A stretch of DNA of 64,000 nucleotides from Cyanobium gracile PCC 6307. Lineage in GTDB: Bacteria > Cyanobacteriota > Cyanobacteriia > PCC-6307 > Cyanobiaceae. Where the stretch lies: assembly GCF_000316515.1 (NCBI RefSeq), contig NC_019675.1, positions 2,567,964 to 2,631,963 of the forward strand. The letters are read 5' to 3'. Positions 55,584-64,000 of the stretch are shown here, in pieces. The notes under the pieces were generated by a model. It searched no databases. It saw only the letters and a list, made by a program, of their open reading frames with translations, and was not told where the DNA came from. The position numbers and the translations under genes are program-made. How positions within the stretch are numbered: position 1 is the first letter of the stretch; each line of letters begins with the position of its first letter.

Positions 55584-56564
55584 TCAGGCGGCGGCGTCGG
55601 CGCGACGGCCGAAGACCGGGGCGATGCGCACCTTCCTGGCCAGGCCGAGGGCCCGCAGGGCGCGGATGTGCTGCCAGGTGATGTCGAACTCGAACCAGCG
55701 CAGCCCGTGGCGGGCCGAATGGGGATAGGCGTGGTGGTTGTTGTGCCAGCCCTCGCCGAAGGTCAGCAGGGCCACCCACCAGCAGTTGCGGGAGCGGTCG
55801 GGGCAGTCGAAGTTGCGGTACCCGAAGGCATGGGTGGCGGAGTTCACCAGCCAGGTGACGTGATAGACGAGCACCAGGCGCAGGGGGATGCCCCAGAGCA
55901 CCAGCCCCAGGCCGCCGCCATGGACCCCCGCCCAGTTGCCGTACCAGTAGAGGGCGGCCCCCAGGGGCAGCTGCAGCAACAGGAACCAGCGGTCCAGCCA
56001 GCGGTAGAAGGGGTCCTTCTCCATGTCGCCGGTGAAGCGGTGGATCTCGGTGAGGGCCGGGATCCTGTGCAGCATCCACTCGCTGTGGGCCCACCAGAGG
56101 CCGCGGGCGGCGTCGTGGTGGTCGTTGGGCTGGTCGGAGAAGAGGTGGTGGTGGCGGTGCAGGCCCACCCATTCGATCGGTCCGCTCTGGCAGGCCAGGG
56201 TGCCCATCAGAACCAGCAGCCGCTCCACCCAGCGGGGTGCCTCGAAGCCCCGGTGGGCCACCAGGCGATGCAGCCCCAGGGTCACCCCCAGCACCGTGGC
56301 CCAGTAGAGGACCGCCAGCACGATCACCCCCTGGAAGCTCCAGAAGCGCGGCAGCAGGGCGAAGACCGCCCCCACGTGGATGGCCAGCATGAAGCCGGTG
56401 GTGCCGGTCTTGAACTTGCGCTGGTTCGCCGGCAGGGGCGGCCGGGGCCGTTCCATGGCCGCCAGCAGCTGGGCCTTCTTGCGAGAGTGGCTGGTGTCCT
56501 GCAGGGGTACGCGCACGGTCCGGGCGCTCTGGCCTGATCGGGAGGCTTCGGATCGTGCGACCAA
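55584..56564 (-). CDS. Membrane fatty acid desaturase, DesC (delta-9)-like, copy B
   Basis: A 326-residue paralogue of copy A, with boxes HRLVAH, HRHHHLFSD and HNNHHAYPHSARHG. The DWVGLHRHHHxF and FGEGWHNNHH surroundings are almost the same in both, while the N-terminus (QDTSHSRKKAQLLAAMERPR) and the region after box 2 differ. A shorter start at the Met near residue 37 is possible. The two copies probably act on different acyl positions or chain lengths. Cyanobacteria often hold several DesC forms that respond to cold. Confidence 0.93.
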   Translation of the reverse strand: MVARSEASRSGQSARTVRVPLQDTSHSRKKAQLLAAMERPRPPLPANQRKFKTGTTGFMLAIHVGAVFALLPRFWSFQGVIVLAVLYWATVLGVTLGLHRLVAHRGFEAPRWVERLLVLMGTLACQSGPIEWVGLHRHHHLFSDQPNDHHDAARGLWWAHSEWMLHRIPALTEIHRFTGDMEKDPFYRWLDRWFLLLQLPLGAALYWYGNWAGVHGGGLGLVLWGIPLRLVLVYHVTWLVNSATHAFGYRNFDCPDRSRNCWWVALLTFGEGWHNNHHAYPHSARHGLRWFEFDITWQHIRALRALGLARKVRIAPVFGRRADAAA

Positions 56565-56638
56565 GCGGTTCTCCGGTGGAAGGGCGGGTGGGCTCTGGGG
56601 CTCGTCCTCCCATCCTGACCCACGGCAGCGATGCCAGA

Positions 56639-57994
56639 GTGACCCCTGCTGGCCCCAGGGCTTTGGAGCAGGTCTGTCCCGGCCCCGCTGACACGGTTGC
56701 CCCTGACACGGTTGCCGCTGACACCGTCGCCGCTGACACCGTCGCCGCCGCCCTCGAGCGGCTGGCCCCGGCGGCTGCCCGCCGCACCGCCGCCGTGCGG
56801 CCCCGCCTGGGGCGGGTGCTGGACGCCTTCGCGGCCGAGCGCCTGGGGGTGCATCACTTCGCCTCGGTGAGCGGCTACGGCCACGGCGACCTGGGCCGGG
56901 AGGTGCTCGATCGGGTCTTCGCCCGGGTGCTGCAGGCGGAGGCCGCCGCCGTGCGGCTCCAGTTCGTCAGCGGCACCCACGCCATCACCGCCGCCCTGTT
57001 CGGGGTGCTGCGGCCCGGGGACCGGCTGCTGGCACTCACCGGCCGCCCCTACGACACCCTCGAGGAGGTGATCGGGCTGCGGGGCCGGGGCCAGGGGTCC
57101 CTGGCCGAGTTCGGCATCACCTACGACGAGCTGCCCCTCAGCGCCGACGGCCGGGTGGACGAGGCGAGCCTGGAGGACGCTCTGGCCCCTGAGACGCGGA
57201 TGGTGCTGATCCAGCGCAGCTGCGGCTACAGCTGGCGCCCCTCGCTGTCGGTGGCCACCATCGGGCGCCTCTGTGAACGGGTCAAGGCGCTGCGGCCCGA
57301 TTGCATCTGCTTCGTCGACAACTGCTACGGGGAACTGGTGCAGGAGCTGGAGCCCACCGCTGTCGGGGCCGACCTGATCGCCGGCTCCCTGATCAAGAAC
57401 CTCGGCGGCACCATCGCGCCGACAGGGGGGTATGTCGCCGGCCGCCGGGAGCTGGTGGAGATGGCCTGCTGCCGGCTCACCGCGCCGGGCATCGGCAGCG
57501 AGGGCGGCACCGGCTTCGACCAGTACCGCCTGCTGTTCCAGGGGTTGTTCCTGGCCCCCCAGATGGTGGCGGAGGCCCTGATCGGCGCCGATCTGGTGGC
57601 CGAGGTGTTCGCGGGCCTGGGCTATGCGGTGAACCCCGCCGCCGGGGCCGAGCGCAGCGACGTGATCCAGGCGGTGCGGCTCGGCGGCCCCGAACGGCTG
57701 ATCGCCGTCTGCCGGGCCTTCCAGCGGGTGTCTCCGGTGGGGGCCTACCTGGATCCGGTGCCGGCCCCCATGCCCGGCTACGCCAGCGATCTGGTCATGG
57801 CGGGGGGCACGTTCATCGACGGCAGCACCAGCGAGTTCTCCGCCGACGCGCCGCTGCGGGAGCCCTGGGTGCTCTATGCCCAGGGCGGCACCCACCACGG
57901 CCACGTGGCCCTGGCCCTGGAGCGCGCCCTGGCCGCCCTGGCGTCTCTTGGTGACATCGGGGTGGCTCCGGTCTGCACCGCTCGGTCAGACTGA
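56639..57994 (+). CDS. Methionine gamma-lyase / aluminium-resistance-family PLP enzyme
   Basis: A 451-residue PLP-dependent protein of the 'methionine gamma-lyase family' (Alr-type). Diagnostic parts: FASVSGYGHGDLGREVLDRV, LQFVSGTHAITAALFGVLRP, VLIQRSCGYSWRPSL, CFVDNCYGELV and SLIKNLGGTIAPTGGYV, with the lysine of LIKNLGG for PLP. The true substrate is unsettled. GTG 56639 was chosen; the first 45 residues include four DTVA(A/P) repeats encoded by a 15-bp tandem repeat, so a start after the repeat is also possible. It is 27 bp ahead of gcvH. Confidence 0.85.
   Translation: MTPAGPRALEQVCPGPADTVAPDTVAADTVAADTVAAALERLAPAAARRTAAVRPRLGRVLDAFAAERLGVHHFASVSGYGHGDLGREVLDRVFARVLQAEAAAVRLQFVSGTHAITAALFGVLRPGDRLLALTGRPYDTLEEVIGLRGRGQGSLAEFGITYDELPLSADGRVDEASLEDALAPETRMVLIQRSCGYSWRPSLSVATIGRLCERVKALRPDCICFVDNCYGELVQELEPTAVGADLIAGSLIKNLGGTIAPTGGYVAGRRELVEMACCRLTAPGIGSEGGTGFDQYRLLFQGLFLAPQMVAEALIGADLVAEVFAGLGYAVNPAAGAERSDVIQAVRLGGPERLIAVCRAFQRVSPVGAYLDPVPAPMPGYASDLVMAGGTFIDGSTSEFSADAPLREPWVLYAQGGTHHGHVALALERALAALASLGDIGVAPVCTARSD
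56690..56749 (+). repeat. 15-bp tandem repeat, four copies
   Basis: Copies at 56690, 56705, 56720 and 56735, each of type GACACsGTyGCCSCy, encode DTVAP, DTVAA, DTVAA and DTVAA. The first two share CGGTTGCC and the last two CCGTCGCC, so the array seems to have grown in two steps. It lies in the N-terminal region of the PLP enzyme, outside its fold. Confidence 0.9.
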
Positions 57995-58021
57995 GGGCCG
58001 CTTCTCCGCATCTCACCGGCC

Positions 58022-58411
58022 TTGGCGCACTCCTTCCCCGACGACTGCCGCTACTCCGAGAGCCACGAATACGTGCGCCCGGAGGGTGACCTGGCGCGGC
58101 TCGGGATCAGTTCCTTCGCCGTCGATCAGCTGGGGGACATCGTCTTCGTCGAGCTGCCGGCGGTGGGGGCCGCCCTGGCGCGCGGCACGAGCTTCGGCAG
58201 CGTCGAGTCGGTCAAGGCGGTGGAGGACCTGATGGCTCCGGTGAGCGGCACCGTGGAGGCCCGCAACGAGGCGGTCCTGGCCAGCCCCGAGGAGCTCCAG
58301 AACGATCCTTACGGGGAGGGCTGGCTGCTACTGGTGCGCCTGGGGGCCCCCGCTGAGCTCGACGACCTGATGGATGCCGCCACCTACGGGGCCAAGGTGC
58401 AGGCGGGCTGA
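58022..58411 (+). CDS. gcvH: Glycine cleavage system H protein
   Basis: A 129-residue lipoyl carrier. The lipoylated lysine is Lys65 in [30 protein letters not shown] and [14 protein letters not shown] are also typical. It shuttles the methylamine group from P to T protein. The start is TTG at 58022, as no ATG/GTG is in frame near the expected N-terminus. It precedes gcvP by 38 bp; gcvT is not in the window. Confidence 0.97.
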   Translation: MAHSFPDDCRYSESHEYVRPEGDLARLGISSFAVDQLGDIVFVELPAVGAALARGTSFGSVESVKAVEDLMAPVSGTVEARNEAVLASPEELQNDPYGEGWLLLVRLGAPAELDDLMDAATYGAKVQAG

Positions 58412-58449
58412 TTGTCCTTAGGATCCCGCCACTTCCCCGCCGAACGCCC

Positions 58450-61398
58450 GTGTCCGCCTCCTTCCTGGTCCGGCATCTGGGTCCGGATCCCGAGGATCAG
58501 CAGCGGATGCTGGCGGAGCTCGGCCTCGCTTCCCTCGATCAGCTGGCGGCCGAGGTCGTTCCCGCCGACATCCTGCTGACCGCGCAGGAGGCCGAGGCCG
58601 GCCTGCCGCAGCCCTGCCCGGAGGCCCAGGCCCTGGCGGAGCTGGGGGCGCTGGCCTCACGCAACCAGGTGCTGCGCAGCCTGATCGGCCTCGGCTACCA
58701 CGGCACGGCGACCCCGGCCCTGATCCAGCGCCACGTGCTGGAAAACCCCTGCTGGTACACCGCCTACACCCCCTACCAGGCGGAGATCGCCCAGGGGCGC
58801 CTGGAGGCCCTGCTCAATTTCCAGACCCTGGTCAGCGAGCTGACGGGGCTGCCGATCGCCAACGCCTCCCTGCTGGATGAGGCCACCGCCGCCGCCGAAG
58901 CGATGGCGATGGCGGCGGCGGTCACGACGCGCCGCGGCGCCCGCCGCTTCCTGGTCGACCGGGCCGTCCTGCCCCAGACCCTGGCCGTGCTCCAGACCCG
59001 GGCCGAACCCCTGGGGATCGTGATCGAGACGTTCGAGGCCGAGGCCCTCAGCGCCGCTGCCGATCCGGCGCTTGGCGAGGACGTCTTCGGCCTGCTGCTG
59101 CAGCTGCCCGGGGTCGAGGGGCGGCTGTGGGATCCCGCTCCGCTGCTGGCGGCGGCCCGCTCCGGCGCCGTGATCAGCACGGTGGCCGTGGATCCCCTGG
59201 CCCAGGCCCTGCTGGCCCCGGTGGGTGCGCTGGGCGCCGACATCGCCGTCGGCAGCCTGCAGCGCTACGGGGTGCCGATGGGGTTCGGGGGGCCCCACGC
59301 CGCCTTCTTCGCCACCCGGGAGGCGTTCAAGCGCCAGATCCCCGGCCGCCTGGTGGGGCAGTCGAAGGATGCGGAGGGGAACCCGGCCCTGCGGCTGGCC
59401 CTCCAGACCCGGGAGCAGCACATCCGGCGCGACAAGGCCACCAGCAACATCTGCACCGCCCAGGTGCTGCTCGCCGTGATGGCGAGCTTCTATGCCGTCC
59501 ACCACGGCCCCGATGGCCTCGAGGCCATCGCCCGCCGCCTGCTTGTCCTGCGCCAGGGCCTGGTGCTCGCCCTGGACGCCCTGGGGCTGCCGGCCGATCC
59601 GGGCGCCGCCTTCGACACCGTGGTGGTGCGTACTGCCGCGGCCCCCGCCCTGCGCCAGCGGGCCGTGGCCGCCGGCTTCAACCTCCGCTGCGGCGTCCGG
59701 GGCGATGACGGCGCGGCCGCCCTGGCCATCAGCCTCGATGAACTCTCCACGCCCGAGGAGCTGGCCGCCCTGCTGAGCGCCCTGGCGCCGGACCCGGCCA
59801 CCGCCGCAGCGGCCCAGGCGGCCCTGCGGGCCGGCCTGACCACCCTGGAGGCCCGGCCCCTGGCGGAGCTGCTCGAGGGCGTTCCCCTGCGGCAGGTCCC
59901 CTGGCTGCGCCAGGAGGTGTTCCACCGCTATCGCAGCGAGACCGAACTGCTGCGCTACATCCAGCGCCTGGTGAGCAAGGACCTGTCGCTCGTCCACGGC
60001 ATGATCCCCCTGGGCAGCTGCACCATGAAGCTGAATGCCGCGGCCGAGCTGGCCCCGGTGAGCTGGCCGGCCTTCGCCCAGATCCATCCCTTCGCCCCCG
60101 CCGACCAGACCGCCGGCTACGGCGCCCTGGTGGCGGATCTGGAGGCCTGGCTGGGGGCGATCACCGGTTTCGCGGGGGTGTCCCTGCAGCCGAACGCCGG
60201 CTCCCAGGGCGAGTACGCCGGGCTGATGGTGATCCGGGCTTGGCACCGCAGCCGGGGCGAGGGCCATCGCCAGGTGTGCCTGATCCCCACCAGCGCCCAC
60301 GGCACCAATCCGGCCAGCGCCGTGATGGCGGGGATGCGGGTGGTGGCGGTGGCCTGCGACGCCCAGGGCAACATCGACATCGCCGACCTGGAGGCCAAGG
60401 CCGCCACCCACGCCGCCGACCTGGCGGCCCTGATGGTCACCTACCCCTCCACCCACGGGGTGTTCGAGACCGGCATCCGCCGCATCTGCCAGGTGGTCCA
60501 TGACCATGGCGGCCAGGTGTACCTGGACGGCGCCAACCTCAACGCCCAGGTGGGCCTCTGCAAGCCCGGCCTCTACGGCGCCGACGTCTGCCACCTCAAC
60601 CTGCACAAGACCTTCTGCATTCCCCACGGCGGCGGCGGCCCCGGGGTGGGACCGATCGGGGTGGCGGCCCACCTGGTGCCGTTCCTGCCTTCCCACCCAC
60701 TGGCCGCGGCGAGCGCTGCAGGGGCGGCGGATGAGGCCATCGGTCCGGTGTCGGCGGCCCCCCTGGGCAGTGCAGGCATCCTGCCGATCAGCTGGATGTA
60801 CATCCGCATGATGGGCGGCGCGGGCCTGCGCACCGCCAGCCAGGTGGCCCTGCTGGCGGCCAACCTGATCGCCGAACGTCTCGAGCCCCACTTCCCCGTG
60901 CTCTACCGGGGCCGGGGCGGCCGCGTGGCCCACGAATGCATCCTCGACCTGCGGCCCCTCAAGCGCAGCTGCGGCCTGGAGGTGGACGATCTGGCCAAGC
61001 GGCTGATGGACTACGGCTTCCATGCCCCCACCGTCAGCTGGCCCGTGGCCGGCACGGTGATGGTGGAGCCCACCGAGAGCGAATCGCTGCCGGAGATCGA
61101 CCGCTTCTGCGCGGCCATGGAGGGGATCCGCCGTGAGGCCTGGGCCATCGAGACCGGCGCCGCCGACCCCCTCGACAACCCGCTCAAACAGGCGCCCCAC
61201 ACCCTGGCGGCGGTCACCGCCGACCACTGGGATCGGGCCTACAGCCGCAGCGAGGCGGCCTTCCCCGCCGGGGAGAGCCAGCGGCAGGCCAAGTTCTGGC
61301 CGGCCGTCGCCCGCATCGACAACGCCTTCGGTGATCGGAACCTCGTCTGCACCTGCCCGAGCGTCGAGGAAGTGGCAATCGCCGAACTGGCCGCCTGA
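58450..61398 (+). CDS. gcvP: Glycine dehydrogenase (decarboxylating), P protein
   Basis: A 982-residue PLP enzyme with both halves of the fused P protein. The active-site lysine is near residue 720 in [18 protein letters not shown]. Other marks are [33 protein letters not shown] and [13 protein letters not shown]. It decarboxylates glycine, passing the aminomethyl to GcvH, and serves photorespiratory glycine turnover in cyanobacteria. GTG start. It is downstream of gcvH in one unit, probably with the PLP lyase-like gene before it. Confidence 0.97.
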   Translation: MSASFLVRHLGPDPEDQQRMLAELGLASLDQLAAEVVPADILLTAQEAEAGLPQPCPEAQALAELGALASRNQVLRSLIGLGYHGTATPALIQRHVLENPCWYTAYTPYQAEIAQGRLEALLNFQTLVSELTGLPIANASLLDEATAAAEAMAMAAAVTTRRGARRFLVDRAVLPQTLAVLQTRAEPLGIVIETFEAEALSAAADPALGEDVFGLLLQLPGVEGRLWDPAPLLAAARSGAVISTVAVDPLAQALLAPVGALGADIAVGSLQRYGVPMGFGGPHAAFFATREAFKRQIPGRLVGQSKDAEGNPALRLALQTREQHIRRDKATSNICTAQVLLAVMASFYAVHHGPDGLEAIARRLLVLRQGLVLALDALGLPADPGAAFDTVVVRTAAAPALRQRAVAAGFNLRCGVRGDDGAAALAISLDELSTPEELAALLSALAPDPATAAAAQAALRAGLTTLEARPLAELLEGVPLRQVPWLRQEVFHRYRSETELLRYIQRLVSKDLSLVHGMIPLGSCTMKLNAAAELAPVSWPAFAQIHPFAPADQTAGYGALVADLEAWLGAITGFAGVSLQPNAGSQGEYAGLMVIRAWHRSRGEGHRQVCLIPTSAHGTNPASAVMAGMRVVAVACDAQGNIDIADLEAKAATHAADLAALMVTYPSTHGVFETGIRRICQVVHDHGGQVYLDGANLNAQVGLCKPGLYGADVCHLNLHKTFCIPHGGGGPGVGPIGVAAHLVPFLPSHPLAAASAAGAADEAIGPVSAAPLGSAGILPISWMYIRMMGGAGLRTASQVALLAANLIAERLEPHFPVLYRGRGGRVAHECILDLRPLKRSCGLEVDDLAKRLMDYGFHAPTVSWPVAGTVMVEPTESESLPEIDRFCAAMEGIRREAWAIETGAADPLDNPLKQAPHTLAAVTADHWDRAYSRSEAAFPAGESQRQAKFWPAVARIDNAFGDRNLVCTCPSVEEVAIAELAA

Positions 61399-61493
61399 GT
61401 GTTCCGGCGGTACCTTTTCTCCCCGGGATGCCGCATCATTGCTGTGCCATCCCCACACGGCGATGGCAACCGCCTTTCATTGTCATGGGGTTC

Positions 61494-61718
61494 ATGAACG
61501 GCAACGACAGTTCAGGCGGTGAGCCGGGCACGGGGATCCTTTCCCCGGATCTGCCGGAGGCAAGCCAGCGGGTGGACGGCACCAATGTGGTGCGGGTGCC
61601 CTTCGGGGTGCGCCGGGCCCGGCGCCGCCGCCCGGAGCGGCCCGACCACTGGGCCACCCTCGTGCTTCCTTTCCAGGCGGGCGGCGGAGGATCGCCCACG
61701 CCGCCCCACGCGGCCTAG
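61494..61718 (+). CDS. Small basic hypothetical protein (74 aa)
   Basis: From ATG 61494, 74 residues: a Gly/Ser/Asp-rich start, then VDGTNVVRVPFGVRRARRR, then RPERPDHWATLVLPFQ and a Gly/Pro tail. The NVVRVPFG and HWATLVLPF blocks look conserved rather than random, suggesting a small real protein. A Met at 61485 is another start. It lies between gcvP and the flavodiiron genes (convergent with them). Function unknown. Confidence 0.5.
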   Translation: MNGNDSSGGEPGTGILSPDLPEASQRVDGTNVVRVPFGVRRARRRRPERPDHWATLVLPFQAGGGGSPTPPHAA

Positions 61719-61726
61719 GCCCGCAC

Positions 61727-63543
61727 TCAGTAGGCGGCGCCGCTGCGCCGCTGGTGCACGGCCGTCGTGGCGGCCGCATCCAGCAGGTCGCCGCTGAGGG
61801 CTTCGGCGTAGAGCAGCCAGTGGTCGCCGCATTCCATCCGCTGGCTCACCCGGGCCTCCAGCCAGGCCAGGGCTTCCGGCAGCAGGGGCTGGCCGCCGGG
61901 ACTGGTCTCCAGCTCCAGCCCCGCCAGCCGATCGGCCCCGGGGGGAAGGGCTGCAGAAACCGCTTCATCGGGCCGCTTTCGCGCCCTGACGCCAGCACGT
62001 TGAGGGAGAAGGCGTCCCCCACGTGCAGCAGGCTCTCGATCGCCCGGTCCTTGGCCACGGCCACGGTGAAGCCGGGGGGGCTGAAGCTGGCCTGGCTCAC
62101 CCAGCTGGCCACCATCGCTCCACCGATCGCGTCGGCGCCGTCCCCCTTGCGGGCCAGCACCACGCACAGGGACCCCACCACCCGGCCGAGGGCCTGGATC
62201 GCCGGGTTGGTACGGCTCTCGCTGAGGCCGCCGATGCTGCTGCGCCGCTGGGCCTGGCGATGCTGCTGGCGCAGGCGCCGGCCCAGGGCGGTGCCCGTTT
62301 CCTCCAGGGTCCGCAGGGTGGCCAGATCGGGGCTGAACTTCACCCGGATCGGCTTGAAGGCGAACTGGAAGCCACCGTCACGGAGCTTGGCTTCGAGCAG
62401 GTCGATGGCTTCGCCGCTCCAGCCGAAACTGCCGAACACCCCCACCGGCTTGGCCCTGTCCCCTTCGGCCAGCACCGTGCCAAGCGCTGAGACGATCGGC
62501 GTGGGGGCATGGCCGCCGAGGGTGGGGGAGCCGATCAGCAGGGCGTCGCAGGAGTGGATGGCCTCCAGCAGCTGCTCGGAGGGCGCGAATTCGCAGTTGA
62601 TGCTCTCCACCCGCACGCCGCTGCGCGCCACCCCCTGGGAGAGGGCGTCGGCGATGGCCGCGGTGTTGCCGTAGGCGCTTGCATACAGCAGCGCCACCGA
62701 CAGGCTGGCCCGCTCCTGGCTCTCCCCCCAGCGGCGGTAGTCGGCCAGGAGGCTGCGCCAGCTCTGGGCGATGGCCGGCCCGTGACCCGGTGCGATCGTG
62801 CGGATCGGCAGTTCGTCCAGCCGGTCGACCACCGTCTCCACCTGCCGGGCCATCGGCGCCATCAGGCAGTCGTAGTAGTAGCGGCGGTCCTCCTCGGTGC
62901 TGCTGCGGTTCGCCTCGGCGAAGTCCTCGGTGCAGAGGTGGGCGGCGAAGAACTTGCTGCTCATCAGCAGCCCCGTGGTGGCCTCGAAGGCGATCAGGCC
63001 GCCGGGCCAGCGGGGGGTGGGGGTGGGAAGCAGGGTCAGGACATGGCCGTCGGCGAGGGTGCGGCTCGTCTCCTGCTTGACCACCTCGATCGTCGGCAGG
63101 GGCACCGGTTCGGCTGGGGCGGCGGCCTCACCCCCCGCCCCCGGTCGCTGCTGCTCCCAGAGTTCGGCGAGCACCTGGGCGCCTGGGTTGGAGGCCACCA
63201 GCACCGTGGCCGGCCAGCCCGTCGCCAGCTGCTTGAGCAGGGCGACCCGGTTGGGGTTGACGTGGCTCACGACCACCTTGAGGGGGGCGTCGGCCGGCAC
63301 CAGCAGGGCCAGCTGTTCCAGGAAAGGGGCGGCGAAGGAGGCCCCCGGCGGGTGCACCAGCACCGGGGCGCCACCGGAGGCACCCTGCTGGAAGAGGAAG
63401 CTGTTGGCGGTGGTGCCCCGCTCAAGGCCATATTCGACTTCGAAGCGCAGGCGCCTTGGGCTGAGGCCGCGCAGGCAGAGCAGGCCGGGTTCCACCGGCA
63501 AGGTGATGACGCGCCGATCGGACGCGGATGGGGAGGTGGTCAT
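61727..63543 (-). pseudogene. flv1: Flavodiiron protein, Flv1-like, with a C-terminal frameshift
   Basis: About 605 residues when the frame is repaired. The beta-lactamase-like domain (1-295) has HVNPNR (His94, Asn96, Asn98, Arg99) in place of the canonical HxExDH, as in iron-poor Flv1-type proteins. A flavodoxin domain follows (SVALLYASAYGNTAAIADAL), then a flavin-reductase domain (MVASWVSQASF). After RFLQPFPPG the frame breaks at a C6-G4 run at 61937-61946; ADRLAGLELET and the rest to 61727 read in another frame. Restoring one C would mend it. It overlaps the upstream flv3-like stop by 4 bp. Confidence 0.8.
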
Positions 63544-64000
63544 CAGTAGTGGTTGCCCACCTTGCGGTGATGCACCGGCGTGGCGGCGGTGGTGTCGGCC
63601 ACGTTGCCCTCCTCGACCACCGCGTAGATGATCCAGTGATCCGGGCCCTCCATGCGCTGGGTCACCCGGCAGCCGAGGTAGGCCAGGGCATCCCCGAGGA
63701 CGGGACCGCCGGACGCCACGCCTTCGAGCACGTTCACGCCGGCGAAGCGGTCGGCCCCCGGCGGGAAGCGGCGCAGGAAGTGGCGCAGCAGGGGCTGGTG
63801 GTTGTCCTCCCGCAGGACGTTGAGCACGAAGCGGTCGTCCACCTGCATCAGGGCCTCGATGGCCCGGTCCTTGGCGACCGCCACGGTGAGCCCCGGCGGA
63901 TCGAAGCTCGCCTGGCTCACCCAGCTGGCCACCATGGCGCCGCTGCGGCTTCCGGCCGCGTCGTCCTGCCGGGCCGTGACGATGTAAAGGCCGCCGCTGA
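63543..64000 (-). CDS. flv3: Flavodiiron protein, Flv3-like, C-terminal part (partial)
   Basis: The C-terminal flavin-reductase domain of a second flavodiiron protein, running off the window's right edge. GGLYIVTARQDDAAGSRSGA, MVASWVSQASFDPPGLTVAV, FLRRFPPGADRFAGV and the ending TPVHHRKVGNHY match cyanobacterial Flv3. It is the upstream gene of a pair with the flv1-like gene (ATGA overlap at 63543). Flv1/Flv3 heterodimers reduce O2 to water with electrons from photosystem I and protect it in fluctuating light. The metal-binding half is outside the window. Confidence 0.88.
   Translation of the reverse strand, partial: SGGLYIVTARQDDAAGSRSGAMVASWVSQASFDPPGLTVAVAKDRAIEALMQVDDRFVLNVLREDNHQPLLRHFLRRFPPGADRFAGVNVLEGVASGGPVLGDALAYLGCRVTQRMEGPDHWIIYAVVEEGNVADTTAATPVHHRKVGNHY

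Noticed and set aside
58657-61458. A 933-codon open frame antisense to gcvP
   Set aside because: gcvP is unmistakable. The antisense product is low-complexity His/Gly/Gln sequence.

Overview
The window looks like the chromosome of a high-GC picocyanobacterium of the Cyanobium / Synechococcus type. The evidence is a cyAbrB regulator, two DesC-like desaturases, a flavodiiron (Flv3/Flv1-type) pair, a chorismate-lyase-like gene and many small proteins of the sort conserved in picocyanobacteria. I found no rRNA, tRNA, insertion sequence, prophage or CRISPR array.

Layout. 1-4,061: end of a cytochrome b561-like gene and a sulfite-oxidase-type molybdoenzyme, a DM13 protein, a shortened EamA transporter, then an ECF sigma / anti-sigma / double ChrR-type cupin operon. 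4,069-15,320: orphan metal-ABC permease, cyAbrB, a solute-binding lipoprotein fused translationally to an MscS channel, a broken methyltransferase, a ScyD/E-like propeller with a PEP-CTERM-like tail, a 2OG-Fe(II) oxygenase, a PlsC acyltransferase and a DUF2157/GDYXXLXY pair. 15,299-15,523: a remnant resembling the end of the 2OG oxygenase with an expanded CACACT microsatellite. 15,963-20,664: arylsulfatase, membrane protein, DUF47 (PhoU-like) regulator and a broken Pit phosphate transporter. 20,769-23,588: valS. 23,588-26,850: a lower-GC accessory stretch with a broken cupin, a DUF5672 glycosyltransferase-like gene, a frameshifted DUF4160 gene plus DUF2442, and a HEPN-like protein.

26,852-40,538: a 3-hydroxyisobutyrate-dehydrogenase-like enzyme, a jacalin-tailed protein, a TVP38/DedA protein and a methyltransferase. 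These are followed on the minus strand by GH10 glycosidase, HlyD adaptor, PilZ-bearing cellulose synthase, PpiC isomerase, a type I secretion ABC transporter with a cyclic-nucleotide domain, and a second HlyD. This is the strongest candidate for an integrated system: c-di-GMP-controlled glucan synthesis coupled to tripartite HlyD/TolC-type export. 40,607-64,000: mainly housekeeping genes (ligA, sprT-like, mnmG, dnaB, rplI, two desaturases around an unknown gene, a methionine gamma-lyase-like gene, gcvH, gcvP), then a frameshifted flv1-like gene and the end of a flv3-like gene.

A recurring oddity is gene damage. At least four genes (EamA, methyltransferase, Pit, cupin) have lost internal segments while keeping recognisable ends, and two more (DUF4160, flv1-like) carry single-base frameshifts. 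This could be real gene decay or an assembly/consensus artefact. Raw reads would decide.
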